A stretch of 64,000 nucleotides of DNA from DASYKS01 sp031404815 (lineage in GTDB: Bacteria; Acidobacteriota; Thermoanaerobaculia; Multivoradales; UBA5704), in assembly GCA_031404815.1 (NCBI GenBank), contig JANNIH010000020.1:30462-94461 (forward strand), in the 5' to 3' direction. Positions 15,618-24,000 of this stretch are shown piece by piece (positions within the stretch are counted from its first letter, which is position 1; every line of letters starts with the position of its first letter). Under the pieces are notes generated by a model that did no database searches, was not told the DNA's origin, and saw only the letters and a list, made by a program, of their open reading frames with translations. Both the position numbers and the translations under genes were made by a program.

Positions 15618-16715
15618 TCAGATCAAGACTTCGACTTTGGTCTTCGTGCGCAACGTATCGGCATGGGCGCGGACCGTCTTTTTCAGATCGCGCTGGCGCA
15701 GGAACTGCTCGATGCGGCCGCGCACCTGGTCGTAAGGGACCACGCTGGGTGGCAGGACCTCGATCAGTTGGATCAGATGAAAGCCGAACTGGCTCTCGAC
15801 GACCCCCGAAAGCTGCCCCTTCTCGAGCGCCCAGGCGGCCTGCTCGAACGGCGGGACGGTCTCCCCTTTGCCGAGCGGAGGCAGTTCGCCACCGTTGCCT
15901 TTGGAGCCCGGGTCGGCCGAATACTGACTCGCGAGCGTCGCTAGAGCCTCACCCTTTTGGATGCGTGTGAGCAGCTCTTCGGCCAACTTCTTCGCCTTCT
16001 CTTTGGCCACCGGATCGGGTCCCTCGGGGCGAATCAGGATGTGCCGCACCTTCCGCCTTTCTGCGACTTTCATCTCGTTCGGATGGGAGTCGTAATAGCC
16101 GCGCACGGCGGTTTCCGGCAGCTGGAATCCGGCCGCGAACTTTTCGGCGACAAACCGGTCCACACAGAGCGTCATCCGGGCATTCTCGGTGAGACCCTTC
16201 TCGGTGAACCCTTGCGCGGCGAGCGCTTCGGTGAACTTCTTCGGATCGGGGAAGCGCTTTTTGATCTCGTCGATCCGGCGTTTGACCTCGGCCTCGTTGG
16301 CCGTGATTCCCTGGGCCTTGGCATCGACGTAGAGCAGCTGGCGCACGACCAGGCCGTCCAGGACCTCGCGGAAGTAGTCGAGCGTGGGCGCGGGCGGCGG
16401 CGCCCCGGCTTGCGCGCTCTGGGCTGCGACCTGTTGGGCCGCATTGAGCAGATCCGAGCGGAGAATCGGGCTGTCGCCCACGCGCGCCACGACGTCGGGG
16501 AACTTGGTCGGATCGACCCGCGGCCGGGACTTCGGTGCCTCGCCCTGAGCCACCGTGTCCGGGATGTCTGCCTGGGGTTTGGAGGGGTCGCCCGAAGGAG
16601 TTCCCGCCGGGCTCTTGGCCGCTGCGCCACCGGGAGCCTCCGCGCCACCCGAGCAGGCGAGCTGGGTGATGAGCGCAACGGGAATGAGGAAGAGGAGAAA
16701 GGGGCGTCGAATCAT
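15618..16715 (-). CDS. Lipoprotein peptidyl-prolyl isomerase, SurA/PpiC (parvulin) type
   Basis: A 365-residue lipoprotein with a signal ending in the lipobox ITQLACSGG (lipidated Cys about residue 21). A disordered Pro/Gly/Lys-rich linker follows. A SurA-like N-terminal helical domain covers ARVGDSPILRSDLL to about residue 215. A parvulin domain follows from RKVRHILIRPEG through FEQAAWALEKGQLSGVVES to FGFHLIQLIEV. It would assist folding of outer-membrane or periplasmic proteins from a membrane-anchored position. The closing helix (FLRQRDLKKTVRAHADTL) is also SurA-like. Confidence 0.92.
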   Translation of the reverse strand: MIRRPFLLFLIPVALITQLACSGGAEAPGGAAAKSPAGTPSGDPSKPQADIPDTVAQGEAPKSRPRVDPTKFPDVVARVGDSPILRSDLLNAAQQVAAQSAQAGAPPPAPTLDYFREVLDGLVVRQLLYVDAKAQGITANEAEVKRRIDEIKKRFPDPKKFTEALAAQGFTEKGLTENARMTLCVDRFVAEKFAAGFQLPETAVRGYYDSHPNEMKVAERRKVRHILIRPEGPDPVAKEKAKKLAEELLTRIQKGEALATLASQYSADPGSKGNGGELPPLGKGETVPPFEQAAWALEKGQLSGVVESQFGFHLIQLIEVLPPSVVPYDQVRGRIEQFLRQRDLKKTVRAHADTLRTKTKVEVLI

Positions 16716-16789
16716 CCGGCCATTCTAGCCGCCCGAGGGGTTTGGTTCCAGCGTGAGGCGGCACGCAAGCGCGGGCCCTGCTCCGGTGG

Positions 16790-17167
16790 CTATCCCCGCA
16801 CCGCGGCGTCGTGGAACGCCGCTTCGACCTGGCGCCGGACCTTTTCGCCGATTTGCGCGGCGCGAGAGGCGGCGGAAGCGCCGACCCAGCCCACCCCGTT
16901 GGCTGACCGGGGGCGCAAGATTTCGGCCGCTTCAAGCACCGCTTCCGGGGTCGTCCCGACCGCACCGGCCAGGCGGGCCAGCGTGTCGGGCCGCGGGATC
17001 TTCAGGCCCGTCTCGTAGGCCGAGATCTGCGACGCATGCATTCCGGCCGCCTGCGCCAACTGCTCTTGGCTCAAACCACGGGCACCGCGCAGCAGCTGAA
17101 CCCAGACGGCCGGGTCGTCGACCGCGCTGCGGTTCGGAAGGGTTGGGTGTTTCGGGTAGTGTGGCAT
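16790..17167 (-). CDS. XRE-family helix-turn-helix transcriptional regulator
   Basis: A 125-residue protein with a Cro/C1-type HTH at residues about 22-78: WVQLLRGARGLSQEQLAQAAGMHASQISAYE, with the recognition helix around HASQISAYETG and then PRPDTLARLAGAVGT. The C-terminal 45 residues are unrelated to known ligand domains. Its start lies 12 bp from a perfect 14-bp palindrome, a likely autoregulatory operator. Across the 91-bp divergent gap is the cysteine-repeat peptide gene at 17259, which it may control. Confidence 0.88.
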   Translation of the reverse strand: MPHYPKHPTLPNRSAVDDPAVWVQLLRGARGLSQEQLAQAAGMHASQISAYETGLKIPRPDTLARLAGAVGTTPEAVLEAAEILRPRSANGVGWVGASAASRAAQIGEKVRRQVEAAFHDAAVRG

Positions 17168-17178
17168 AGCCTTTTCAC

Positions 17179-17192
17179 CCGTTTAAACGGGA
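17179..17192. promoter_or_regulatory. Perfect palindrome CCCGTTTAAACGGG, candidate XRE operator
   Basis: A 14-bp perfect inverted repeat lies in the 91-bp divergent region between the XRE regulator (starts 17167, minus) and the secreted peptide (starts 17259, plus). Its size and place fit a Cro/C1-type dimer operator. The half-site TTAAACGGG recurs once at 19265-19273, upstream of the gene at 19348. Binding is inferred from position and symmetry only. Confidence 0.6.
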
Positions 17193-17258
17193 ATCCCTTA
17201 CTGCCACGCACAGGGAACCGGGTTCATCCGGTCCACCCGACACCCAAGGAGGAATACC

Positions 17259-17582
17259 GTGAAGCCATCGCTCCGCCGTCTCGCCGTCCCCGTGGCTGTT
17301 GTTCTCACTCTTGGTTTTACCGTCCCTTCGATCGGCTTCGCCGCCCCCGGCGAAGGTGGTTTCCGCTGGTCGGACTGGCTGGGGTTTCTCTCCAACTTCT
17401 GGGCGTCCGAAGGGTGCAGTCTCGAACCGGTCGGCAGGTGCTTTGAGGGCAAAGCCGACGCGCCGGTCCCGCGGGACCAGGGTTGCAGTGTCGAACCGGT
17501 CGGCCGTTGCACTGAGGCGAGCGCCCCGATTCTTCGGGATCAGGGGTGTAGTCTCGAACCCGTCGGACGCTGTTCGAACTGA
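17259..17582 (+). CDS. Small secreted protein with three CxxxxxxxC repeats
   Basis: A 107-residue protein with an AAGGAGG ribosome-binding site and a Sec signal (residues 1-29, VAVVLTLGFTVPSIGFA). The mature part contains the unit GCS(L/V)EPVGRC three times, with cysteines at 53/61, 76/84 and 97/105. The units are separated by linkers of about 14 residues that share RDQ before the glycine. Each unit could form its own eight-residue-spaced disulfide or metal loop. I do not recognise a family. The repeated cassette on a cleavable leader recalls multi-core peptide precursors, but no modification enzyme is adjacent. The neighbouring XRE gene is the likely regulator. Confidence 0.75.
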   Translation: MKPSLRRLAVPVAVVLTLGFTVPSIGFAAPGEGGFRWSDWLGFLSNFWASEGCSLEPVGRCFEGKADAPVPRDQGCSVEPVGRCTEASAPILRDQGCSLEPVGRCSN

Positions 17583-17640
17583 CCGTCGGCAGCCCAATGA
17601 AAAATCTGCGGCCGGTGCTCTGCACCGGGCACTGGCTGCG

Positions 17641-19134
17641 TCAACCATGCGGTCCGCCGACCGATGGGCTTGCCATTTTTCCCAGCGCTGCGCCGAAGGC
17701 GATGAGCGCGCAGTGCGCGCGGCGCGCCAGTTCCACGGTTGCCCGCTCCCGTTCGGCGGCGGACAGGAAAAGCCGCACCGCCGCCAATTCCTCCCGTTCG
17801 ATCTTGAGCGCGCGAAAGATCGCAGCGGTCTGGCAGGCCAGCACCCTCGTCTCGGCGAGCCAACCGGCCGCAAGGTAGATCGCCGCCAGGTCGAGTGCCG
17901 CGAGTGCCGCGTCGTAGTGGATCTCCAGCGCCGAAAAACCGCGCCAGACCTGACCGAGCTTTGCGGACGCTGTCTCTACATCCCCGAGCGCCGCCGCACA
18001 TTTACCTTCCAGCCAGAGCACCCGCAGCAGGTCGAGCGAATCCCGTCGGCTCTCGGCGAGCGCTCGAACCCGAGGGATCAGCGCTGCCGCTTCCGCAGCG
18101 CGCCCGAGCTCGAGCAGGTTCGCCGCGAGGTTGAACTGTGTCACCCACCGGTCTCGGGGGTCGCTCCGCTCGTCGAACGTCGCGCATGCGTTCTGAAGGG
18201 CGACAATCGCGCCCGCCGAGTCGTTTCCTTGCTGAAGGAGAACGGACCGGTTGAGCCATAGTAGACTCAGTTCGCTGGGGTGGGCGAGCTCGAATGCCCG
18301 GTCTTGAAGCGCAAACGCTTCTCCAAATCGCCTTTGATCCCGCCGAAGCTTCGCTTCGCAGTCGAGAATCCGGGCGCGAGAAAACGGTGAAGGGAAATAT
18401 TCCGGCGGAGCCAGCTCCTTCGCCCGGGCAAACGCGGCGTCGCCTTCATCGAGCCAGCCCTTCAACCGCCGGGCGTTGCCGAGGTAGACCTGGGCATACT
18501 CGCGGGCTGCCGCCTGAAGCGGCGGGGAACCGGCGATCCGGTCCGCGATCCACACCCCCAGGTCGGCGAGGGCGAGCGCCTCTTCGACATCCCGAATGGT
18601 CGCCCGATCGCTCTCGTGGGCCAGCCTTTCGACCAGCGCCCACGTGGCATCGCCGGGGTTCCGTTCGATCACCAATCGCCGCTCCGCGGTTCGCTTGCGA
18701 AGCGGACGAAGCAGCTCCCAAGCGTCCCCGGCCTGCTCGCGAGCCCGATCGAAAATGGATTCTCGTGCCCCGACGAATAGATCGCGCCGCAGCTCGCGAC
18801 AGAGCTTGGCGGCCAGGCGTTCCAGCTCGATGCGGGTTTCAGTCGGCAGGTCGGCGCCGAGGGCCAGGGCCACCTCGTCGGGTCGAATCGAAAGTACCGC
18901 GGTGAGGGCGCTCTCGACCGCACCGGGAGCCGGCTGCCAGTACGCCGCGATCTGGTCGAGACGTTGAGGCTCCAAGGGCTTTTTCGCCTTGGCCAACTCC
19001 AGGTCGCCGAGCGTTCCGGGCGAAAGACCCGCGAGTTGGGCCGCCCGACGCTGGTCCAACCCGAGCACCTCTCGGATCACCTTGAGGGCGGCGTTGGTAG
19101 CGGGCGTCAATTTCTGGAGTGGCGGATCTTCCAT
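17641..19134 (-). CDS. Helix-turn-helix protein with long TPR-like C-terminal region
   Basis: A 497-residue protein. Residues about 12-70 form an HTH (NAALKVIREVLGLDQRRAAQ, AGLSPGTLGDLELAKAKK). The remaining 400 residues are alpha-helical repeats with TPR-like spacing, for example YAQVYLGNARRLKGWLDEGD, LNRSVLLQQGNDSAGAI and QFNLAANLLELGRAAEAA. This HTH plus helical-repeat plan is common in Acidobacteriota, where several copies often sit beside small secreted peptides. A regulator that senses a peptide or protein partner through the repeats is plausible. It converges on the Cys-repeat peptide gene (58 bp between stops). Confidence 0.75.
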   Translation of the reverse strand: MEDPPLQKLTPATNAALKVIREVLGLDQRRAAQLAGLSPGTLGDLELAKAKKPLEPQRLDQIAAYWQPAPGAVESALTAVLSIRPDEVALALGADLPTETRIELERLAAKLCRELRRDLFVGARESIFDRAREQAGDAWELLRPLRKRTAERRLVIERNPGDATWALVERLAHESDRATIRDVEEALALADLGVWIADRIAGSPPLQAAAREYAQVYLGNARRLKGWLDEGDAAFARAKELAPPEYFPSPFSRARILDCEAKLRRDQRRFGEAFALQDRAFELAHPSELSLLWLNRSVLLQQGNDSAGAIVALQNACATFDERSDPRDRWVTQFNLAANLLELGRAAEAAALIPRVRALAESRRDSLDLLRVLWLEGKCAAALGDVETASAKLGQVWRGFSALEIHYDAALAALDLAAIYLAAGWLAETRVLACQTAAIFRALKIEREELAAVRLFLSAAERERATVELARRAHCALIAFGAALGKMASPSVGGPHG

Positions 19135-19264
19135 AGGGCCTCGCGAGTGGTTTCATAGAGTAGGGTGAGCTTCACCCACCGAACGTGACAACCAAAGATG
19201 ACGCCGAGCACCTTTTCTGAGCCGTTCCCGTCGGATCGAGCGGTCTCGAAATTCACACTGACGA

Positions 19265-19273
19265 TTAAACGGG
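19265..19273 (+). promoter_or_regulatory. TTAAACGGG half-site shared with the XRE palindrome
   Basis: The nine bases match one arm plus centre of the 14-bp palindrome at 17179-17192. The site lies about 75 bp before the ATG at 19348, in the divergent gap with the HTH-TPR gene. A single half-site of this length may be chance; it is listed because of the local context. Confidence 0.25.
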
Positions 19274-19347
19274 CTAGCGGGTAGTCTGGCGCGACCTTCT
19301 GAAGTTTGCAACAGCTAGCCGTGCGAAAGGCCTCTAGCCTTCTGCTC

Positions 19348-20196
19348 ATGGCACCCACCGCCGAGCGCCCGACCGAACCCGAACAGGTTCTTCCCCGCCC
19401 CTCCGCCCGCCCCTTCTTCCTCACAATCGCCGCCGAGAGCATGCGCCGCGGCGATTCCGCCGTCCTGGGGGCGGACCTGGCGGGCGCCGCCGGCCACTTC
19501 GCCACGGCCGGCGCGACCTATCGCTTCGCCGGCTCGGCTGTACCCGCGGCGGTCGCCTTTCTCGAACTGGGCGCCGCGTACCTGGCGCTCGGCCGTCCGG
19601 ACCGACTCGCGACAACCGTCGCCTCGATCCACCGGTTGCGCCAACTCCGGGCAACCGAGGCGTCACCGCCCGGAGCGTTCCTATTCCTCCGGGTCTGCGC
19701 CCAAATCCTCGAACACGCAATCGAAAAGCCGGTCGGCTTCGCCGAGCTGCTCGAGCACCTGCGCCGGAAGCGGCGAAACTCAAACCAAACCGAATCGATC
19801 GCCGCGCAGCAAGCGGCCAACCCAACCCTTTCGCCCAAGGAGACACTCGACATGACGGAGTCCCTACCCTTCAAGCTGCCGGCCGATGAGCTTGAGCGCC
19901 GCCTGGCCGGACACCCCGGTTGGGAAATCATCGAGAACGGCGCCCGGCTGGAACGGGTGATTCCGATCGAATCGCTGCGCAGCCCATCCGGAGACACCGC
20001 CCGCGATGTCCGCTCCCTCCAGCGCTTGGCGGCCGACTTGACCCACCGGATCTTGCGGATGGGGATTCCGGTCACCTGCCTCTTCGACGGGCGGCAGGTG
20101 GAGATTCGGGTTCCGGCCAACCGAGCCGGGCTGGGGTTTGTCGAAGAGTGCGACTACGCGGGTGTTGTGGGTTCCGCCCACGAGGCGTCGGCATGA
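19348..20196 (+). CDS. Hypothetical protein: helical N-terminal part plus carbinolamine-dehydratase-like C-terminal domain
   Basis: From ATG 19348 the protein has 282 residues; an upstream in-frame TTG at 19306 would add 14. Residues about 15-125 are helical and TPR-like (RRGDSAVLGADLAGAAGHF, AVAFLELGAAYLALGRPD). The last 95 residues (LPADELERRLAGHPGWEI, then ARLERVIPI and VRSLQRLAADLTHRILRMGI, ending VEIRVPANRAGLGFVEEC) follow the strand-helix pattern of pterin-4a-carbinolamine dehydratase. The catalytic His-His-Pro motif is not present, however, so this would be a non-catalytic relative. I am unsure of this fold match. It is divergent from the HTH-TPR gene. Confidence 0.55.
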   Translation: MAPTAERPTEPEQVLPRPSARPFFLTIAAESMRRGDSAVLGADLAGAAGHFATAGATYRFAGSAVPAAVAFLELGAAYLALGRPDRLATTVASIHRLRQLRATEASPPGAFLFLRVCAQILEHAIEKPVGFAELLEHLRRKRRNSNQTESIAAQQAANPTLSPKETLDMTESLPFKLPADELERRLAGHPGWEIIENGARLERVIPIESLRSPSGDTARDVRSLQRLAADLTHRILRMGIPVTCLFDGRQVEIRVPANRAGLGFVEECDYAGVVGSAHEASA

Positions 20197-20282
20197 TCGG
20201 CGCGTGTGCACTTCGACTCGCGACCGGTCCCGGAAGGGCGGGCACTCGGCCCATCGCGGCAGCTCAACCATCCCACCAGAAC

Positions 20283-20310
20283 TTTAAAGCGCGCGAACGT
20301 GTCTTACACT
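20283..20310 (+). promoter_or_regulatory. Candidate promoter for the Rhs operon
   Basis: TTTAAA (20283-20288) and TACACT (20305-20310) are separated by 16 bp and lie 21 bp before the ATG at 20331. They match the sigma-70 consensus only partly (TTGACA/TATAAT). The position between the upstream stop (20196) and the operon fits a promoter. Confidence 0.3.
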
Positions 20311-20330
20311 ACAGAAATTGGAGACCGCCC

Positions 20331-21050
20331 ATGCCCCAGACCCACCGCTCGACCGCTTCAACGCTTTCTCTCTTCGCGCTCTGCGCCTTCATCGGCGCGT
20401 TCCTTCTTGCCGCCCTCCCCGGCTGGTCGCAGCCGACGATCACCGCGGTCCCCAAGGGGCTGCTCGCCCAAGGGATCACGCCGGGAGGGCGTGCGATCTG
20501 GTGGAGCGTCGCGCACGAGCGACCGGATTCGTTTGTCACGATCGTCCACCGGCTCGAGGAGCAGACCGATACCGATCTCGACGGCCAGGTGGGCTTCGCC
20601 TTCGACGGGCCGCTGCCCGAAGCCTCGCTCTGGGTGGCGATCGACGTGGCGACCGGCAGCTACGCGACCTATGCGCCGGAAGATTTCGGCGTGACGGAAA
20701 CCTCCCTGCCGCCGGAGGCGGCGATCGAAGGGAGCGGCAGAACGCCCTCCGATGCCTTCCGCGAGGTGGCGCGCCCTCTGGTCAACGTGCTGTTGGTTCG
20801 TGCGGGCCAAGGGGCCTGGACCTTACGGGCGGGCGACGGCGGGGCGACCGACCAGGATGGTGTCGAAGGAGAAATCAGCTTCGGGATCGATAGCATGACT
20901 CCGGTGGGTACGAGCCCGGTGGCGCCCAGCCGCTATGCGCGAGGGGATCGATTGTTCTCTATCGACATCGACCAGTTGGAGCTGTCCACCCTGGTGGTCG
21001 GGCCGCTCGAATCTTCCGGTGTGTCGTTCGGTGCGGAGGTGCGGCAATGA
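20331..21050 (+). CDS. Secreted protein of unknown function coupled to the Rhs gene
   Basis: A 239-residue protein with a signal peptide (residues 1-33, LFALCAFIGAFLLAALPGWS). I do not recognise a family. The mature part starts ITAVPKGLLAQGITPGGRAIWWSVAHE and contains TDTDLDGQVGFAFDGPLPEAS and a late GDGGATDQDGVEGEIS segment. It has a beta-rich, acidic look with no cysteines. Its stop overlaps the Rhs ATG (21047), so the two are translated together. This implies a role in export, display or assembly of the Rhs protein. The ATG at 20331 was chosen because it gives the signal peptide. Confidence 0.7.
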   Translation: MPQTHRSTASTLSLFALCAFIGAFLLAALPGWSQPTITAVPKGLLAQGITPGGRAIWWSVAHERPDSFVTIVHRLEEQTDTDLDGQVGFAFDGPLPEASLWVAIDVATGSYATYAPEDFGVTETSLPPEAAIEGSGRTPSDAFREVARPLVNVLLVRAGQGAWTLRAGDGGATDQDGVEGEISFGIDSMTPVGTSPVAPSRYARGDRLFSIDIDQLELSTLVVGPLESSGVSFGAEVRQ

Positions 21051-24000
21051 AGATCCGCGCGCTTCTTCCCTCCAACCTGTTCGCACTCCTGGCGCTGCTT
21101 GCAGCGTCAGCGGCTCCGATCTCGGCCCAAGAGCATCCGAACTTCGCGAAGGGCTTCGCGCCGGACAAGGTGTTCGCGGTCGGCGAGGTCGATTCGGTGA
21201 ACGCGTTTAACGGCAACCTGTTGCTCACCCTGCCGATCGGCGCCCGGTACCCCTTGCGGGAAGGGTTCTCGTACGGCCTGTCGGCGGTCTACAACTCGAA
21301 CGTCTGGGATTTTCGGGATATCAGCTACGGTTCGATTTCCACCACCCAGGCCCGGATCAACCGCCGATCGAACGTGGGCGCCGGCTGGCGCCTGTCGCTC
21401 GGCCAGCTCTATTCGCCGGCGGTCAAGGCGGACATTCCGTTCAACGACTCAGGCCTCTGGGTCTACGTCGGCCCGGACGCCGCGGAGAACGGGTTCTTTC
21501 CGACCCTGCACGACGGCGACCCGGACGACGCGGGCGACACGCCCAAAGTGCAAAAGATCCTGTATAGCCGCGATGGCTCGTATCTCCGGCTGAAGCTGCT
21601 CGCGGACGGCACACATACGCTGGAGTTCCCCGACGGGCAGATCCACACGTTCGATGGGAACCGGAAGTTGATCAACATCCGGGATCGCTTCGTGAACCCT
21701 ACAGGGGTACCGGCGAACTTCCTGGCCATCTCCTACACCGACACAACTTGGACCCTGTCCGATTCGCAGGGTCGCACCCAGACGCTCACCTTTTCGAACG
21801 GGATCCAGGACGGCCAGCCCATTCAGCGGCTCGAAAAAGTAGAGCTGCGGGCCTTCCCCGCCGCAAACCAAGTTCTCTCGACCTGGACGTTTCAATACTC
21901 CTCAACAGTCATCCCGCGCGTCTGCCCGGACTGTCTGGGAGGGCCGGCCAACGACCCGGATACGCCGAACAACCTGTCGGTCGAGTTTCTGACCGGCATC
22001 ACCCAGCCGGACGGCTCGGTCTGGGCAATGCCGCTGTCGGACTACGTGACCGCGAACCCGCCCGGTTTCAACGATCTGGTCGGGCGGATTAAAGGACTGA
22101 CCCTGCCCACACTCGGCCGCCTGGAGTGGGACTACGGCTTCTATATCTTTCCCAGCTCTTCGACCGAGCGCCGCCCCTGGGCACAGTCGTCGCGCGGCGT
22201 CGTGGTCCGCCGGAAGAAAACGGCCTCGGGCGGCTTCGAGGGGACTTGGGTCTATTCGCCCCGTTTGCAGTTTGAAGGGACCCCGACCGAATCGCTGTCG
22301 CAGGAACTGACGGTCACCGTGACGACGCCGCTTGGCGACAAGACCGAAAACTACTTCTCGGTCTACGCCTTCGGCAACAACCCCCCGGGCGTCTTCCCAA
22401 ACATTCTCGACTACGGCCGGCCGTTCACCCCCAAAGTGAGCGACGGCGCAGGGCGCTTCCTCTCTTCCCGGGTATTTGACTGTGACGCCAACGGCACGGG
22501 TTGTGTGCCCGTCCGCTCGACCTGGGTGCGCTACGAGCAGGACTACTCTCCGGGCGTCGGCAACGACGGCCAGGGCGCCGGGCAGCTGCTCAACCCGCGA
22601 GTGGCCCAGACCCGCACGGCGTTTGAAGACGACTGCCCTCCCGGTGTCACCGACTGCGGGGTCATCACACCCGTTCCGTCGCCCGCGACCCGCTACTATT
22701 CGGACGAGGACTATTCGAGCTTCGACGGCCTCGGCCACTACCGAACGCGCAGCCTGCGGGGCAACTTCCCGGATACCAGCTCGACCACCGAAACGACCAG
22801 CTACAACCTGGCGCGGGGCACCTACGGCACGCCCGGCTTCTTGATGTTGCCTTCGAGCTCCCCCTGGCTGCTGGGCCTGTACGAGGAGGTCACCCGCTCC
22901 AACAACTCGGGGGAAAACTCGGCGGTCGAGTCGTGCTTCGACGGTGATACTGGATTCCTGAAGCGCAAGCGGGTGCGGAAGTTCGGCCGCACGGCAGACG
23001 ACATCCTGGTGGTCTACACGCCGACCGGCGCCGGAGCAGGCGATGGCACCGTGGCGCGCGAGGACTGGTCGGGCGGCGACGGCGGGAATGTGCCGATCGC
23101 CGCACTCTGCGGCCTGACCCCGCCGGGAGCCACCTACTCGCTCCAGCACACCTACCAGAAGGGGATTCTGGCGAAGTCCGAATACTTGAGAACGGCCACC
23201 GCACCGTTCGAATTCGCCGCGGTCGAGCGAACGGTCGATCCGCAAACCGGCCTGATCTCGGCCGAAAAGGACATCTCGAAACTGGAGACGACCTACGAGT
23301 ACGACGCCCTCGGCCGCCTGACCTGGGTCCAACCGGCAGCGACGCACGGCGCGTGGACGGAATACGTCTACACCCGGGCGACCAATTCGAGCAATCTCGC
23401 GCGGGTGACGATCAACCAGCATGGCAACGGGGCGAGAGGGAACGCGATCCTCACCACCAGCAGCCTATTCTTCGACTCGTTCGGGCGCCTGATCAAAGAA
23501 CAGCGGAAGATGCCGGGGGCGGGCAACTTCTCGAACCGCACAACCACGTACGACGCGATCGGTAACAAGGCAACCGTCTCGGAGTGGGAGGCGGGGACCC
23601 CCTCGAACACGATGAAGTACCTCGACTACGACCCGTTCGGCCGGCCACGCAAGATCCAGCCGTCCGACGGCGCGGGGCACGAAGTGACGATCGCCCGCTC
23701 GGGCGTGCGGTCGGTCACCAAGAAAGCGAAAGTCTGGGGGCCATGTGGCCCCGGCGGTGCCTTGCAAGAGTGCTCGAGCCAGAGCGTCGAATCCTACGAC
23801 CAGATCGGCCGCCTGTTCCGAATCGATCAGCCGGTCGCCTGGCCCACCGCGGCGATTCCGGATCCCGCACCGTTGCGGACCAGCTACGCCTACGACATCG
23901 GCGACCGGTTGAAGACGGTCAAGCAGTTTGACGCGGCGACCCAGGCGATCATCCAACAGCGGGAATTCGCCTACGACAACCGGGGCTTCCTGACCTCGGA

